Origin: Archegozetes longisetosus
Taxonomy: Eukaryota > Arthropoda > Arachnida > Sarcoptiformes > Trhypochthoniidae
Assembly: GCA_018873245.2 (NCBI GenBank)
Contig: JAEMBT020000004.1
Coordinates: 7,853,073-7,917,072 of the forward strand
Length of the DNA stretch: 64,000 bases
Reading direction: 5' to 3'
Shown here: one piece after another, positions 49,768 through 61,365 of the stretch
Position numbering within the stretch: the stretch's first letter is position 1
Layout of the letters: every line of letters begins with the position of its first letter
Program-made: the position numbers and the translations under genes
The notes under the pieces: model-generated
The model's input: the letters and a program-made list of their open reading frames with translations, nothing else
Databases searched by the model: none
Told to the model about the DNA's origin: nothing

Positions 49768-50829
49768 GGCCCGTATGCACAGTTGAGCTTTAGTTAAAAC
49801 GGTTTTAAGTCTTAAGGCGGTTTTCGCTAAAACGGTTTTAACTCAAAACTTAAAACTCATGCACAGACTAATAAAACTAATTTTAGTAAAAACCGTTTTA
49901 AAACCAGAAAACCAGCAAACAAATGTAAACAAACGTTTGTTTATTCATTAAAAAATTGAAAATGAATAAAAATAAACTGAATAAAAGTGATAATAATGTT
50001 CGGAGTCGTCAAAAAATTTACTAATTATGAAATAGAATTACTTAAATAATTGCCGACGAAAAAATACTCAAAATAATTGAGCGTAAAACGACTGATAAGT
50101 ATACGAAACAACAAAAAGATAACGTTTGGCAACAAATTAGTGACGAGTTTAGTCAGGACTTAAATACAAATAATAGAGACATCAAGTCTTTGAAATGCTT
50201 TTGGAAACGATATAAATACGAATGTCGTAAGAATCGTAATAAAGAAAAATCAAAAATAAGACAAACTGGTGGCGGACCTCAACCTCAGAAAACCGATTCA
50301 ATTGATAATTATATCAATAGTTTTATATTTACTGTTAAGATCTGCAGCTAAGATGTGAAACCGACCGGTGGCATAAAATCTTAAAACAATAGATAATTGA
50401 ATTATCGGAGGCAATGAGTCTTTTTTCATTTTGATATTAATTAAATCTTCATTAATTAGACTCAACAGTTCAATGAAACACTGTTTTGTAAGTCTATATC
50501 TTCTTATGAATGATAAGTCATCACAACTATCAAATGGATTGAATCTGTCTTTTCGTACTCTTTGACGTTTAAAACTTTTATTCGTCACTATTTCATAATT
50601 ATTTAATTCTTCAATTTGAAAAAATTGGTTCATTTTTATATTTTTTTGTAAAATTTTGTTTATATTTACTTATTTTGTTGATCACTAAAACAGATTTAAA
50701 ACTAGTAAAAGTGGTTTTAGTTTAAAACGGTTCTAAATTTTTACTGTGCATGAGTTTTAAAATGAGTTTTGGATTTTAAGCCCGGTTTTAGCCTTAAAAC
50801 CGTTTTAAAACACACTGTGCATACGGGCC
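49768..50829. mobile_element. PIF/Harbinger element B (left arm), internally deleted
   Basis: A 1,062-bp element with ends GGCCCGTATGCACAG / CTGTGCATACGGGCC and TAA flanks (49765-49767, 50830-50832). It keeps remains of both Harbinger genes in convergent order. On plus (about 49,996-50,290) is a Myb/SANT-like protein with a frame break, recognisable by SLKCFWKRYKYECRK and TGGGP. On minus (50633-50298) is a transposase N-terminus with FIRRYRLTKQCFIELLSLI and LRFYATGRFH, matching HARBI1. The catalytic DDE part is missing, so it is non-autonomous. Confidence 0.85.
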
Positions 50830-50840
50830 TAAAAGTCTAA

Positions 50841-52356
50841 GGCCCGTATGCACAGTTGAGTTTTAGTTAAAACGGTTTTAACTCAAAACTTAAAACTCAT
50901 GCACAGACTGTAATAAAACTAGTTCTAGTAAAAAGAGTTTTAAAACCAGAAAACCAGTAAAAATGTAAACAAATTCATTTTTAAAAATGAAAATGAACAA
51001 AAATAAACTGAATAAAAGTGATAATAAAATCTTAAACCGGTGGCATAAAATCTTAAAACAATAGATAATTGAGTTATTGGAGACAATGAATCTTTCATTT
51101 TGATATTAATTAAATCTGTATTAATTAGATTCAACAGTTCAATGAAACATTGTTTTGTAAGTCTATCTTTTCTTATGAATGATACAACACTGGACAAAAC
51201 TAACTTGGAAATTTTTAACATACTATAACTTTTGAGGCAATATTCTAAATTTAATGGTTATAAAAGCATTTTAATTTAGAATTTTATAAATCTTATATAA
51301 GCAATTATTGTATTATAAATTTGCTTAGTTTTGCTTCAAATTTCATTAAAATGTGATAAACCATTCAAAATTTATAGCTATTCATATAAATTCTCAAGTT
51401 AGTTTTGTCCATTTTTGTATGTTATACATACTTATAAATGGATTGACAACTGCTTAGCTTAATAAAGCAGTGAATGCTATTGAAGATTTTTTCATTGACA
51501 AGAACTTTAATTATGCTATACATTTGATGTACAGTAAATAAAACAAAATCAATAATCAAAATGGAAAAACCTAGACTAACAATCACTACTTGTCAGCCTA
51601 TTATAGGGTTACATCAACTCATGTCCTTCTTTGCATGATTAGAAAGCGTTGCATCAAACTAGTGCCATGTCATATGTGCTTACAAGTCAGTTAATTATGC
51701 CTTATATCAAAATTAGAAAATGTTTTCTCTTCATACAACCATTATTTGAATAAGAAATTATTATGCCGAACATGTTAGCTATGTATGCATTTTATGCGAG
51801 TATAAATACAAAAATGGACAAAACTAACTTAAGAGTTTATATGAATAGCTATAACTTTTGAATTGTTTATCACATTTTAATGAAATTTGAAGCAAAATTA
51901 AGCAAATTTATAATACAATGATTGCTTATATAAGATTTATAAAATTCTAAATTAAAATGCTTTTAAAATCATTAAATTTAGAATATTCACTCAAAAGTTA
52001 TAGTATGTTAAAAGTTTCCAAGTTAGTTTTGTCCAGTGGTGTATGTTATCATAACTATCAAATGGATTGAATCTGTCTTTTAATACACTTTGACATTTAA
52101 AAGTTTTATTAGTCACTATTTCATAATTGCCTAATTCTTCAATTTGAAAAAATTAGTTCATTTTTATAACTCTTTGTAAATTTTTTTATATTAACTTATT
52201 TTATTGATCACAAAAAACCGATTTAAAAGTAGTAGAAGTGGTTTTAGTTTAAAACGGTTCTAAATTTTTACTGTGCATGAGTTTTAAAATGAGTTTTAGG
52301 TTTAAAGACCGGTTTAAGCCTTAAACCCGTTTTAAATCACACTGTGCATACGGGCC
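50841..52356. mobile_element. PIF/Harbinger element C (left arm), split by a mariner-type element
   Basis: A 1,516-bp element with the same ends as B (GGCCCGTATGCACAG and its inverse); TAA on the left, TAG on the right. It carries a shorter version of the B transposase N-terminus on the minus strand. That frame is interrupted by an 857-bp TA-flanked element. Removing the insert in comparison with B gives a continuous match (GAATGATA then the B sequence), which dates the insertion after the B/C split. Confidence 0.8.
51185..52041. mobile_element. Tc1/mariner-type MITE nested in element C (left arm)
   Basis: An 857-bp element flanked by TA (51183-51184, 52042-52043). Ends CAACACTGGACAAAACTAAC and (reverse complement) CACCACTGGACAAAACTAAC. 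The inverted repeats are about 236 bp each. Every arm itself starts with GGACAAAACTAACTT and finishes with its inverse, so four copies of this motif occur. The 385-bp middle has no recognised coding sequence. Confidence 0.8.
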
Positions 52357-52371
52357 TAGTAAACTGATAAG

Positions 52372-52616
52372 ATCTGAACTGTTATTCACTATGGGATGCA
52401 ATGTGTTGCGTTACTGGTTTAGTGAAAAATAGATGTTCGGAAGCTGATCTACAATCGCTTAGAGCCCAGTATAACGCCACACAGCAACAATTAGAAGCGG
52501 GTATGTGCAAGAGTTATCCTCGAAGTTCCATAGAATGTCGAAATTCGTCCACAAAATTGCTGCACAATTCGCTAATGATCATCAGTATAATTGGATTACT
52601 ATTCATTTTTAAATAG
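52372..52616 (+). pseudogene. Orphan terminal exon, cysteine-rich with GPI-signal-like tail (left copy)
   Basis: Opens after an AG at 52371, 16 bases beyond Harbinger element C, and stays open to a stop at 52616. The residues are CYSLWDAMCCVTGLVKNRC..., with six to seven cysteines, then CRNSSTKLL and a hydrophobic end IISIIGLLFIFK. This is the build of a secreted protein ending in a GPI-attachment signal. An AATAAA follows at about 52,641. No upstream exon or signal peptide is visible; the transposon chain occupies the place where its upstream exon should be. An identical copy lies at 59584-59828. Family not recognised. Confidence 0.5.
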
Positions 52617-52916
52617 CTTCATAATGTATTAAGTTAATTAAATAAAACATAAAGAGTACAAATTTGAAAAAATAGTATATTAAATCCCTATTTATATTAT
52701 TAACGCTTATTTTATTTATTTGGATATTAATATCATTATGTCAAAAATATTACTCTAATTGTTATAATTGATTTAATATTTATAAGTCTTTAAAAACTGC
52801 CCGATTAATGAAAACTCAGATTAAATATAAATATTAACACAATGAAAGAGTGAAATCAGATTTTATTTAATGCTCTTTTATGCTTTAAGTGACGAAAATC
52901 ATAATTATTTAACTTT

Positions 52917-53102
52917 AGTCATGAGTTCGAACGTTCAAATAATTTCATAAAAGTTCACATCAATGGAATGGTTAAGATCTGATGAGTTTATCAGTGATTT
53001 GAAGTGAGTTTTAGTGAGATTATTGCGAACAAATCTGTTCTGACCTCTACTCTGTTGAAAGTGTTTGTCAATTGTTTGGCGCAATTCGTTTGAAAGTCTA
53101 AG
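52917..53102 (+). promoter_or_regulatory. Promoter of left securin-like gene, E2F-like plus CHR-like motif
   Basis: Lies 156-341 bp before the ATG. It contains TTTGGCGC (53075-53082), fitting the E2F consensus TTTSSCGC, and six bases later TTTGAA (53089-53094), the CHR motif bound by the MuvB/LIN54 complex in G2/M genes. The whole segment is repeated directly at 49223-49406, where the CHR-like motif is kept but the E2F-like site is altered. Regulatory role is inferred. Confidence 0.5.
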
Positions 53103-53257
53103 CGTTTAAGTGATTATCCGATTGAATCCACTGTTAATCTGAACTGACTTTTATTTGTTATAAATTATTTGATTTGAATTTTGCAAAACAAATACACTTA
53201 TTGTAAATCAATTAAATCATCAGTGAATTAGTCGTAAACGAGTCGATAATCGCGAGA

Positions 53258-53911
53258 ATGTGTGAAATGCATTACGAACAGGAAAACGATATGTTAAACA
53301 ACGTGTTGTCTGACGTGCACTCACTTCACAAAATTCAAACTTCAGGTCTTTATTCATGTTTTGATTAACCAATTAATGATTGAGTTATTGATTGAATGCA
53401 ATGACTGTTAAGAAATGAATGGTTTATAGGAATGAAGAGGAAATCGAATTTAGTGACAAACACTCCGATGACTAAAGACTTTTCGACATCACTTAAGGCA
53501 CCGCTCAAGACATCAGTGAATACGTGTTCTCGAAAGGCATTCGGAAATGTTAGTAATGTTTTGACTTCGAAGCAATCGATTGCGACTAAAGTTGAGCTGA
53601 AAAGCGATTCGGTGCTGAGAGAGTCGCACAAATCGGTCAAAGACTTGAAGCGCGGCCTCAAATCAAATGAAATGAAATCAGTAGAATGTGAAGCGGAAAC
53701 TGCTTGCAAACAGAGCTCGAAATTGATGGATGACATCGAAAGCATGTTTCCAAATGAAGAGGAGTTGATGTCAGAGGCTCGCGATCCGATTACTGCCAAC
53801 TTGTTTGCTATCGACGAACGAACGGTATTTCAAATGCAATTCGATTCAGATATGACCGAATGTTTGGTTCGACCAAAGAGTTCAAAAATCAATTTCGATG
53901 ACTTGTTTTAA
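53258..53911 (+). CDS. Candidate securin (PTTG-like separase inhibitor), left copy
   Basis: Exons 53258-53345 and 53430-53911 join in frame (G|GA) to 189 residues (human securin 202). Visible in order: N-terminus with YEQENDML where vertebrate securins have the KEN box (KEN here QEN); a basic Ser/Thr-rich region with APLKT; RKAFGNVSN (residues 64-72), fitting the D-box pattern RxxLxxxxN except Phe for Leu, like human RKALGTVNR; then an acidic stretch with DDIESMFPNEEE (130-141), resembling the separase-binding EIEKFFPF. The C-terminus is INFDDLF. Securins evolve fast, so this rests on motif order rather than overall similarity. Alternative: another APC/C substrate with an N-terminal degron. 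An identical copy lies at 57218-57871. Confidence 0.6.
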
Positions 53912-54661
53912 ACAGAAATGATTTGTTAAAACTTTTGTAAAAAATGTTTTCAATTTTATTGTCTCATTTGTAAAAACTCGAAGCATTTTAGAATTAATTC
54001 TTACTTTATAACAGATCAATAAATTTTAACAAATTAATCAATATTAAAATTATAGGATTTGTTGAGTGAGGCATTAATTATGAGACATTTCCTTCCCAAA
54101 CATCGTGTCCTTGTTTAATAGCCTGCCGTTTACGCTCTGCAATCGAAGTAAGTTTTAAATTAGGTTATACACGATTCAACTATCAAATGACAAATGTCAT
54201 CGGGCTCCCATGAGTATTCACATTGAATTCACTTATCAAAGCTCAGTTACCGAAATTTGTCTGCAAAAAATACTATCAAATGCGTGCTTAACAATATGTG
54301 TACTGTTTACTACATATTGGGCTTTGCTGCAACTTAATTTTGTAGAACAGTTAATATTTATCTTCATACATTCATTCCTGAGTTATAACTATTTTATATA
54401 ATTAACTCAAAAATTGAGTTCAGAATTGTGGTCAGTATTTGAAAGTATACTTCATTTAGATGAAGACTAATATTTCGAAAACAAAATTTCAAGTGTTAAG
54501 TGTGAAGCTGGACATATATTGTTAGATCTTGTGCGGATTTAATCTTACTGTATACACATAGAAGTGAAGTAACACTTGCTTTTAATAACGGTCACTTATC
54601 CTAACTTACTATAGATGAGGTTTGCAAGTGATGCAACGACAGTCTTTTTTAGTTTGTCTAA

Positions 54662-56300
<1,639 letters not shown>

Positions 56301-56617
56301 TATTGATTATAATAACAAACAATAGGTTTTCAATCAATTTGGAGTCAAATAATGCTTTCGTTCAATATATTAAGAATATTATATAGAATATTAAGAAATA
56401 ATTATTAAATTACTACAAAATCTAAATAAACTTGAGATCAATTAGAATTGAGTTAAATCAATTTTTATTATTATTAAAAAATTAATTCAATCATAAGATA
56501 ATTATTTGTAAATAAATAATAAATCATTGATATGAATGAATGAAATTTGAATGATTTGAGCGCAGACTCAATCAAAGACTGAGCGCTATTTCTAAAAATG
56601 TTGACTTAATTTCAGAC

Positions 56618-56990
56618 TTTGAACAGCACTTAGATCAATGCAAACAAAAAGACTGGAAGAACTTATCAAAGTTGTTTGGGATGTCTTACTGTTTATTTGA
56701 CTTATCTCTGTTTAGAAACATATGATAAAGTATTGTTTCGTTTCTAAGTTTTTGTTACTTTGATTAATAATCGATTTATTATAAAAGTGGTTGAAGGAAA
56801 TTCCGGCTTCTATTGATGAAAAGAACGACACCATTTGGAAACCGAGAGGTCTTTATGTCGTCGATTCGACTGAGAAAGGTTCAAGAGTTATCGAAATCAT
56901 GGCCAACGGTCCGACCAAACACACAAATAACAATTAAACCTCAAATAATCAAAAGCTTGATTAATCGCTTATTTTTATTTACATGTCATA
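56618..56990 (+). pseudogene. Partial GOLGA7 duplicate, intron retained
   Basis: Aligns with GOLGA7 exon 2, intron 2, exon 3 and 3' UTR (43,97x to about 44,390). Exon 1 and the start of exon 2 are missing. The exon-2 part carries small deletions that break the frame (for instance in GAACTTATCAAAG against GAACTTGTTGTGAAAG). The exon-3 part (56788-56937) is still open, WLKEIPASIDEKNDTIWKPR to a stop after NNN. The intron is kept (GTATTGTTTCGTTTCTAAG), so this arose by DNA duplication, not reverse transcription. It lies 12.6 kb from the parent in the same orientation. Confidence 0.9.
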
Positions 56991-57217
56991 CATTTCTTTT
57001 ATTAAATAGTCTTATAACTTAAGAGTGAATATATGGAAATGATTGAAATGTTTTATGAAAAACAGGTATAACGTAGTAAAGTTACAATTGATTAATTTGT
57101 TAAAATTTATTGATCTGTTATAAAGTAAGAATTAATTCTAAAATGCTTCGAGTTTTTACAAATGAGACAATAAAATTGAAAACATTTTTTACAAAAGTTT
57201 TAACAAATCATTTCTGT

Positions 57218-57871
57218 TTAAAACAAGTCATCGAAATTGATTTTTGAACTCTTTGGTCGAACCAAACATTCGGTCATATCTGAATCGAATTGCATTTGAA
57301 ATACCGTTCGTTCGTCGATAGCAAACAAGTTGGCAGTAATCGGATCGCGAGCCTCTGACATCAACTCCTCTTCATTTGGAAACATGCTTTCGATGTCATC
57401 CATCAATTTCGAGCTCTGTTTGCAAGCAGTTTCCGCTTCACATTCTACTGATTTCATTTCATTTGATTTGAGGCCGCGCTTCAAGTCTTTGACCGATTTG
57501 TGCGACTCTCTCAGCACCGAATCGCTTTTCAGCTCAACTTTAGTCGCAATCGATTGCTTCGAAGTCAAAACATTACTAACATTTCCGAATGCCTTTCGAG
57601 AACACGTATTCACTGATGTCTTGAGCGGTGCCTTAAGTGATGTCGAAAAGTCTTTAGTCATCGGAGTGTTTGTCACTAAATTCGATTTCCTCTTCATTCC
57701 TATAAACCATTCATTTCTTAACAGTCATTGCATTCAATCAATAACTCAATCATTAATTGGTTAATCAAAACATGAATAAAGACCTGAAGTTTGAATTTTG
57801 TGAAGTGAGTGCACGTCAGACAACACGTTGTTTAACATATCGTTTTCCTGTTCGTAATGCATTTCACACAT
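57218..57871 (-). CDS. Candidate securin (PTTG-like), right copy
   Basis: Minus-strand exons 57871-57784 and 57699-57218. The 189-residue product, the intron and the UTR stretches checked are identical to the copy at 53258-53911, including the QEN, RKAFGNVSN and DDIESMFP motifs. The two genes converge on the spacer. Their perfect identity next to slightly diverged transposons suggests either very recent duplication or gene conversion between the arms. Identification as securin has the same limits as for the left copy. Confidence 0.6.
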
Positions 57872-58026
57872 TCTCGCGATTATCGACTCGTTTACGACTA
57901 ATTCACTGATGATTTAATTGATTTACAATAAGTGTATTTGTTTTGCAAAATTCAAATCAAATAATTTATAACAAATAAAAGTCAGTTCAGATTAACAGTG
58001 GATTCAATCGGATAATCACTTAAACG

Positions 58027-58212
58027 CTTAGACTTTCAAACGAATTGCGCCAAACAATTGACAAACACTTTCAACAGAGTAGAGGTCAGAACAGATTTGT
58101 TCGCAATAATCTCACTAAAACTCACTTCAAATCACTGATAAACTCATCAGATCTTAACCATTCCATTGATGTGAACTTTTATGAAATTATTTGAACGTTC
58201 GAACTCATGACT
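58027..58212 (-). promoter_or_regulatory. Promoter of right securin-like gene
   Basis: Mirror image of 52917-53102, retaining the CHR-like motif (TTCAAA on plus, 58035-58040) and the E2F-like site (GCGCCAAA on plus, 58047-58054). Confidence 0.5.
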
Positions 58213-58467
58213 AAAGTTAAATAATTATGATTTTTCGTCACTTAAAGCATAAAAGAGCATTAAATAAAATCTGATTTCACTCTTTCATTGTGTTAATATT
58301 TATATTTAATCTGAGTTTTCATTAATCGGGCAGTTTTTAAAGACTTATAAATATTAAATCAATTATAACAATTAGAGTAATATTTTTGACATAATGATAT
58401 TAATATCCAAATAAACAAAATAAGCGTTAATAATATAAATAGGGATTTAATATACTATTTTTTCAAA

Positions 58468-59537
58468 GACAAAGGCGGTAGATGAAAAAACATGTAGCAA
58501 TTTTAATTTTAATTTGCCCAGATATAAAGCATATAAAATGATATATAATTAAGCAAAAATTTTAAAAATCGGCGCATTATTTAAAAAGTTATGGACAAAT
58601 AAAATATTATGGAAATTCTTACAGTTTGACAATATATACATACTATAAGACATATATACAACAAAAGTATGAGTTTTAATCTATTGTTGGTAACATTGTA
58701 GAGATATCAGGGTAAATTGTAAGGTGCTCAACACGATTTTCAATGTGATCTTGGTCACGCTGGTCACTGTCAAGCTTTTCATTATCATGATGGTCAATAA
58801 TGATGGATACAAATTAGTTGTAATAGGTAGTGACACGTTCACATTTGAAGTATTATCATCTTTGAACTTTTTAGCAAAGTTTCTACAATTTCCACAAATT
58901 AAATCACCTTTGTTAATCAGTGTTGAATCCATTGATTTTCTTTTATTTGTTAATATTATCGGCTTCACAGTATTTAATTTAGTCACTAAATCATTTTCGT
59001 TGACGCGTCTTACATCACGTCTTATAATACTATCCAACCGGACAGTGCAACAAGCACAATATTTATATCTTAAATTAGGTAAATGTGACATTTGTTCGGA
59101 CATTTCTATTTTTATAAGTTGTACTTGTTACCAAAAGAAACTCAAAGCAGACTCTTCAAAAATTAAAACTAGACTATTAGTGCTTTAATTTAACACCAAG
59201 AAACGTTTGGGTTTTTATTGGTATCATATGATAATAGTCATTTGAAATTTACAAACACAATTTTCCGTTACTAAAACATTATTTATATAAACATTTTAAT
59301 GTGTTCTTAAAAGCTGTTAATTATAGTTATAATTTGGTGAAGATAGAATTAAAATATCTCATTTCGTTATCCTGTAATATTAGTTTGAAATTTGACTCAA
59401 AAAATGATCTACCTCTAGTATCCTGTAATAGCTTATATTACAATATATACATATTTATGCATCAATAACATCCTGTATTAGTATGGGAATGTTTATAATT
59501 AAATTGTCTAACATAATTTTCATATGCCGCCTTTGTC
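58468..59537. mobile_element. Spy-type DNA transposon, non-autonomous, in AAA|TTT
   Basis: A 1,070-bp element with inverted ends GACAAAGGCGG / CCGCCTTTGTC, extended by imperfect matches to about 27 bp. It sits exactly between CAAA and TTTG. The other arm, at 52659-52666, shows CAAATTTG without insert, so no target bases were duplicated. Insertion between AAA and TTT without duplication is the published hallmark of Spy elements (IS5/ISL2EU/Harbinger relatives). On minus (59103-58681) a 140-residue frame has two CxxC pairs (YCACC and ICGNC), like an N-terminal zinc-binding module, but no DDE domain is visible. Confidence 0.8.
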
Positions 59538-59583
59538 TTTGTACTCTTTATGTTTTATTTAATTAACTTAATGCATTATGAAG

Positions 59584-59828
59584 CTATTTAAAAATGAATA
59601 GTAATCCAATTATACTGATGATCATTAGCGAATTGTGCAGCAATTTTGTGGACGAATTTCGACATTCTATGGAACTTCGAGGATAACTCTTGCACATACC
59701 CGCTTCTAATTGTTGCTGTGTGGCGTTATACTGGGCTCTAAGCGATTGTAGATCAGCTTCCGAACATCTATTTTTCACTAAACCAGTAACGCAACACATT
59801 GCATCCCATAGTGAATAACAGTTCAGAT
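59584..59828 (-). pseudogene. Orphan cysteine-rich terminal exon (right copy)
   Basis: Same residues as the left copy from its open start to its stop, including the hydrophobic IISIIGLLFIFK end. The Spy-type insertion lies about 45 bases beyond the stop, just past the AATAAA (TTTATT on plus near 59,556). No upstream exon is visible here either. Confidence 0.5.
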
Positions 59829-59843
59829 CTTATCAGTTTACTA

Positions 59844-61354
59844 GGCCCGTATGCACAGTGTGATTTAAAACGGGTTTAAGGCTTAAACCGGTCTTTAAAC
59901 CTAAAACTCATTTTAAAACTCATGCACAGTAAAAATTTAGAACCGTTTTAAACTAAAACCACTTCTACTACTTTTAAATCGGTTTTTGTGATCAATAAAA
60001 TAAGTTAATATAAAAAATTTACAAAGAGTTATAAAATGAACTAATTTTTTCAAATTGAAGAATTAGGCAATTATGAAATAGTGACTAATAAAACTTTTAA
60101 ATGTCAAAGTGTATTAAAAGACAGATTCAATCCATTTGATAGTTATGATAACATACACCACTGGACAAAACTAACTTGAAACTTTTAACATACTATAACT
60201 TTTGAGTGAATATTCTAAATTTAATGATTTTAAAAGCATTTTAATTTAGAATTTTATAAATCTTATATAAGCAATCATTGTATTATAAATTTGCTTAATT
60301 TTGCTTCAAATTTCATTAAAATGTGATAAACAATTCAAAAGTTATAGCTATTCATATAAACTCTTAAGTTAGTTTTGTCCATTTTGTATTTATACTGCAT
60401 AAAATGCATACATAGCTAACATGTTCGGCATAATAATTTCTTATTCAAATAATGGTTGTATGAAGAGAAAACATTTTCTAATTTTGATATAAGGCATAAT
60501 TAACTGACTTGTAAGCACATATGACATGGCACTAGTTTGATGCAACGCTTTCTAATCATGCAAAGAAGGACATGAGTTGATGTAACCCTATAATAGGCTG
60601 ACAAGTAGTGATTGTTAGTCTAGGTTTTTCCATTTTGATTATTGATTTTGTTTTATTTACTGTACATCAAATGTATAGCATAATTAAAGTTCTTGTCAAT
60701 GAAAAAATCTTCAATAGCATTCACTGCTTTATTAAGCTAAGCAGTTGTCAATCCATTTATAAGTATGTATAACATACAAAATGGACAAAACTAACTTGAG
60801 AATTTATATGAATAGCTATAAATTTTGAATGGTTTATCACATTTTAATGAAATTTGAAGCAAAACTAAGCAAATTTATAATACAATAATTGCTTATATAA
60901 GATTTATAAAATTCTAAATTAAAATGCTTTTATAACCATTAAATTTAGAATATTGCCTCAAAAGTTATAGTATGTTAAAAATTTCCAAGTTAGTTTTGTC
61001 CAGTGTTGTATCATTCATAAGAAAAGATAGACTTACAAAACAATGTTTCATTGAACTGTTGAATCTAATTAATACAGATTTAATTAATATCAAAATGAAA
61101 GATTCATTGTCTCCAATAACTCAATTATCTATTGTTTTAAGATTTTATGCCACCGGTTTAAGATTTTATTATCACTTTTATTCAGTTTATTTTTGTTCAT
61201 TTTCATTTTTTAAAAATGAATTTGTTTACATTTTTTACTGGTTTTCTGGTTTTAAAACTCTTTTTACTAGAACTAGTTTTATTACAGTCTGTGCATGAGT
61301 TTTAAGTTTTGAGTTAAAACCGTTTTAACTAAAACTCAACTGTGCATACGGGCC
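59844..61354. mobile_element. PIF/Harbinger element C (right arm)
   Basis: Mirror of 50841-52356, with ends GGCCCGTATGCACAG and its inverse, and CTA/TTA flanks. Contains the same nested TA-flanked mariner-type element. The transposase N-terminal remnant reads on plus (from about 61,011) with LTKQCFIELLNLINTDLINIK and LRFYATG. Confidence 0.8.
60156..61009. mobile_element. Tc1/mariner-type MITE nested in element C (right arm)
   Basis: An 854-bp mirror of the left-arm insertion at 51185-52041, flanked by TA (60154-60155, 61010-61011). Because it is present at the same site in both arms, it entered element C before the palindrome formed. Confidence 0.8.
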
Positions 61355-61365
61355 TTAGACTTTTA

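Larger units (their letters stand above)
49144..54044 (+). repeat. Left arm of large palindrome (4.9 kb)
   Basis: Reads as the reverse complement of 57087-63062. Outer border: TTACGGTCTATATAATC here against the reverse complement at 63,062. Inner border: AACAAATTAATCAAT, just after the securin-like gene. Identity looks complete across that gene but drops slightly in the transposons. For example, 11 bp present in the right arm are missing near 49,727, and the right arm has a 1,070-bp insertion absent here. Confidence 0.95.

Noticed and set aside
57330-57764. 144-residue open frame opposite the securin candidate (also 53799-53365)
   Set aside because: Antisense shadow of the coding exon and its flank; no recognisable features of its own.
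58724-59188. 154-residue plus-strand frame in the Spy-type element
   Set aside because: Antisense to the CxxC-containing frame and hydrophobic only through AT-rich composition.
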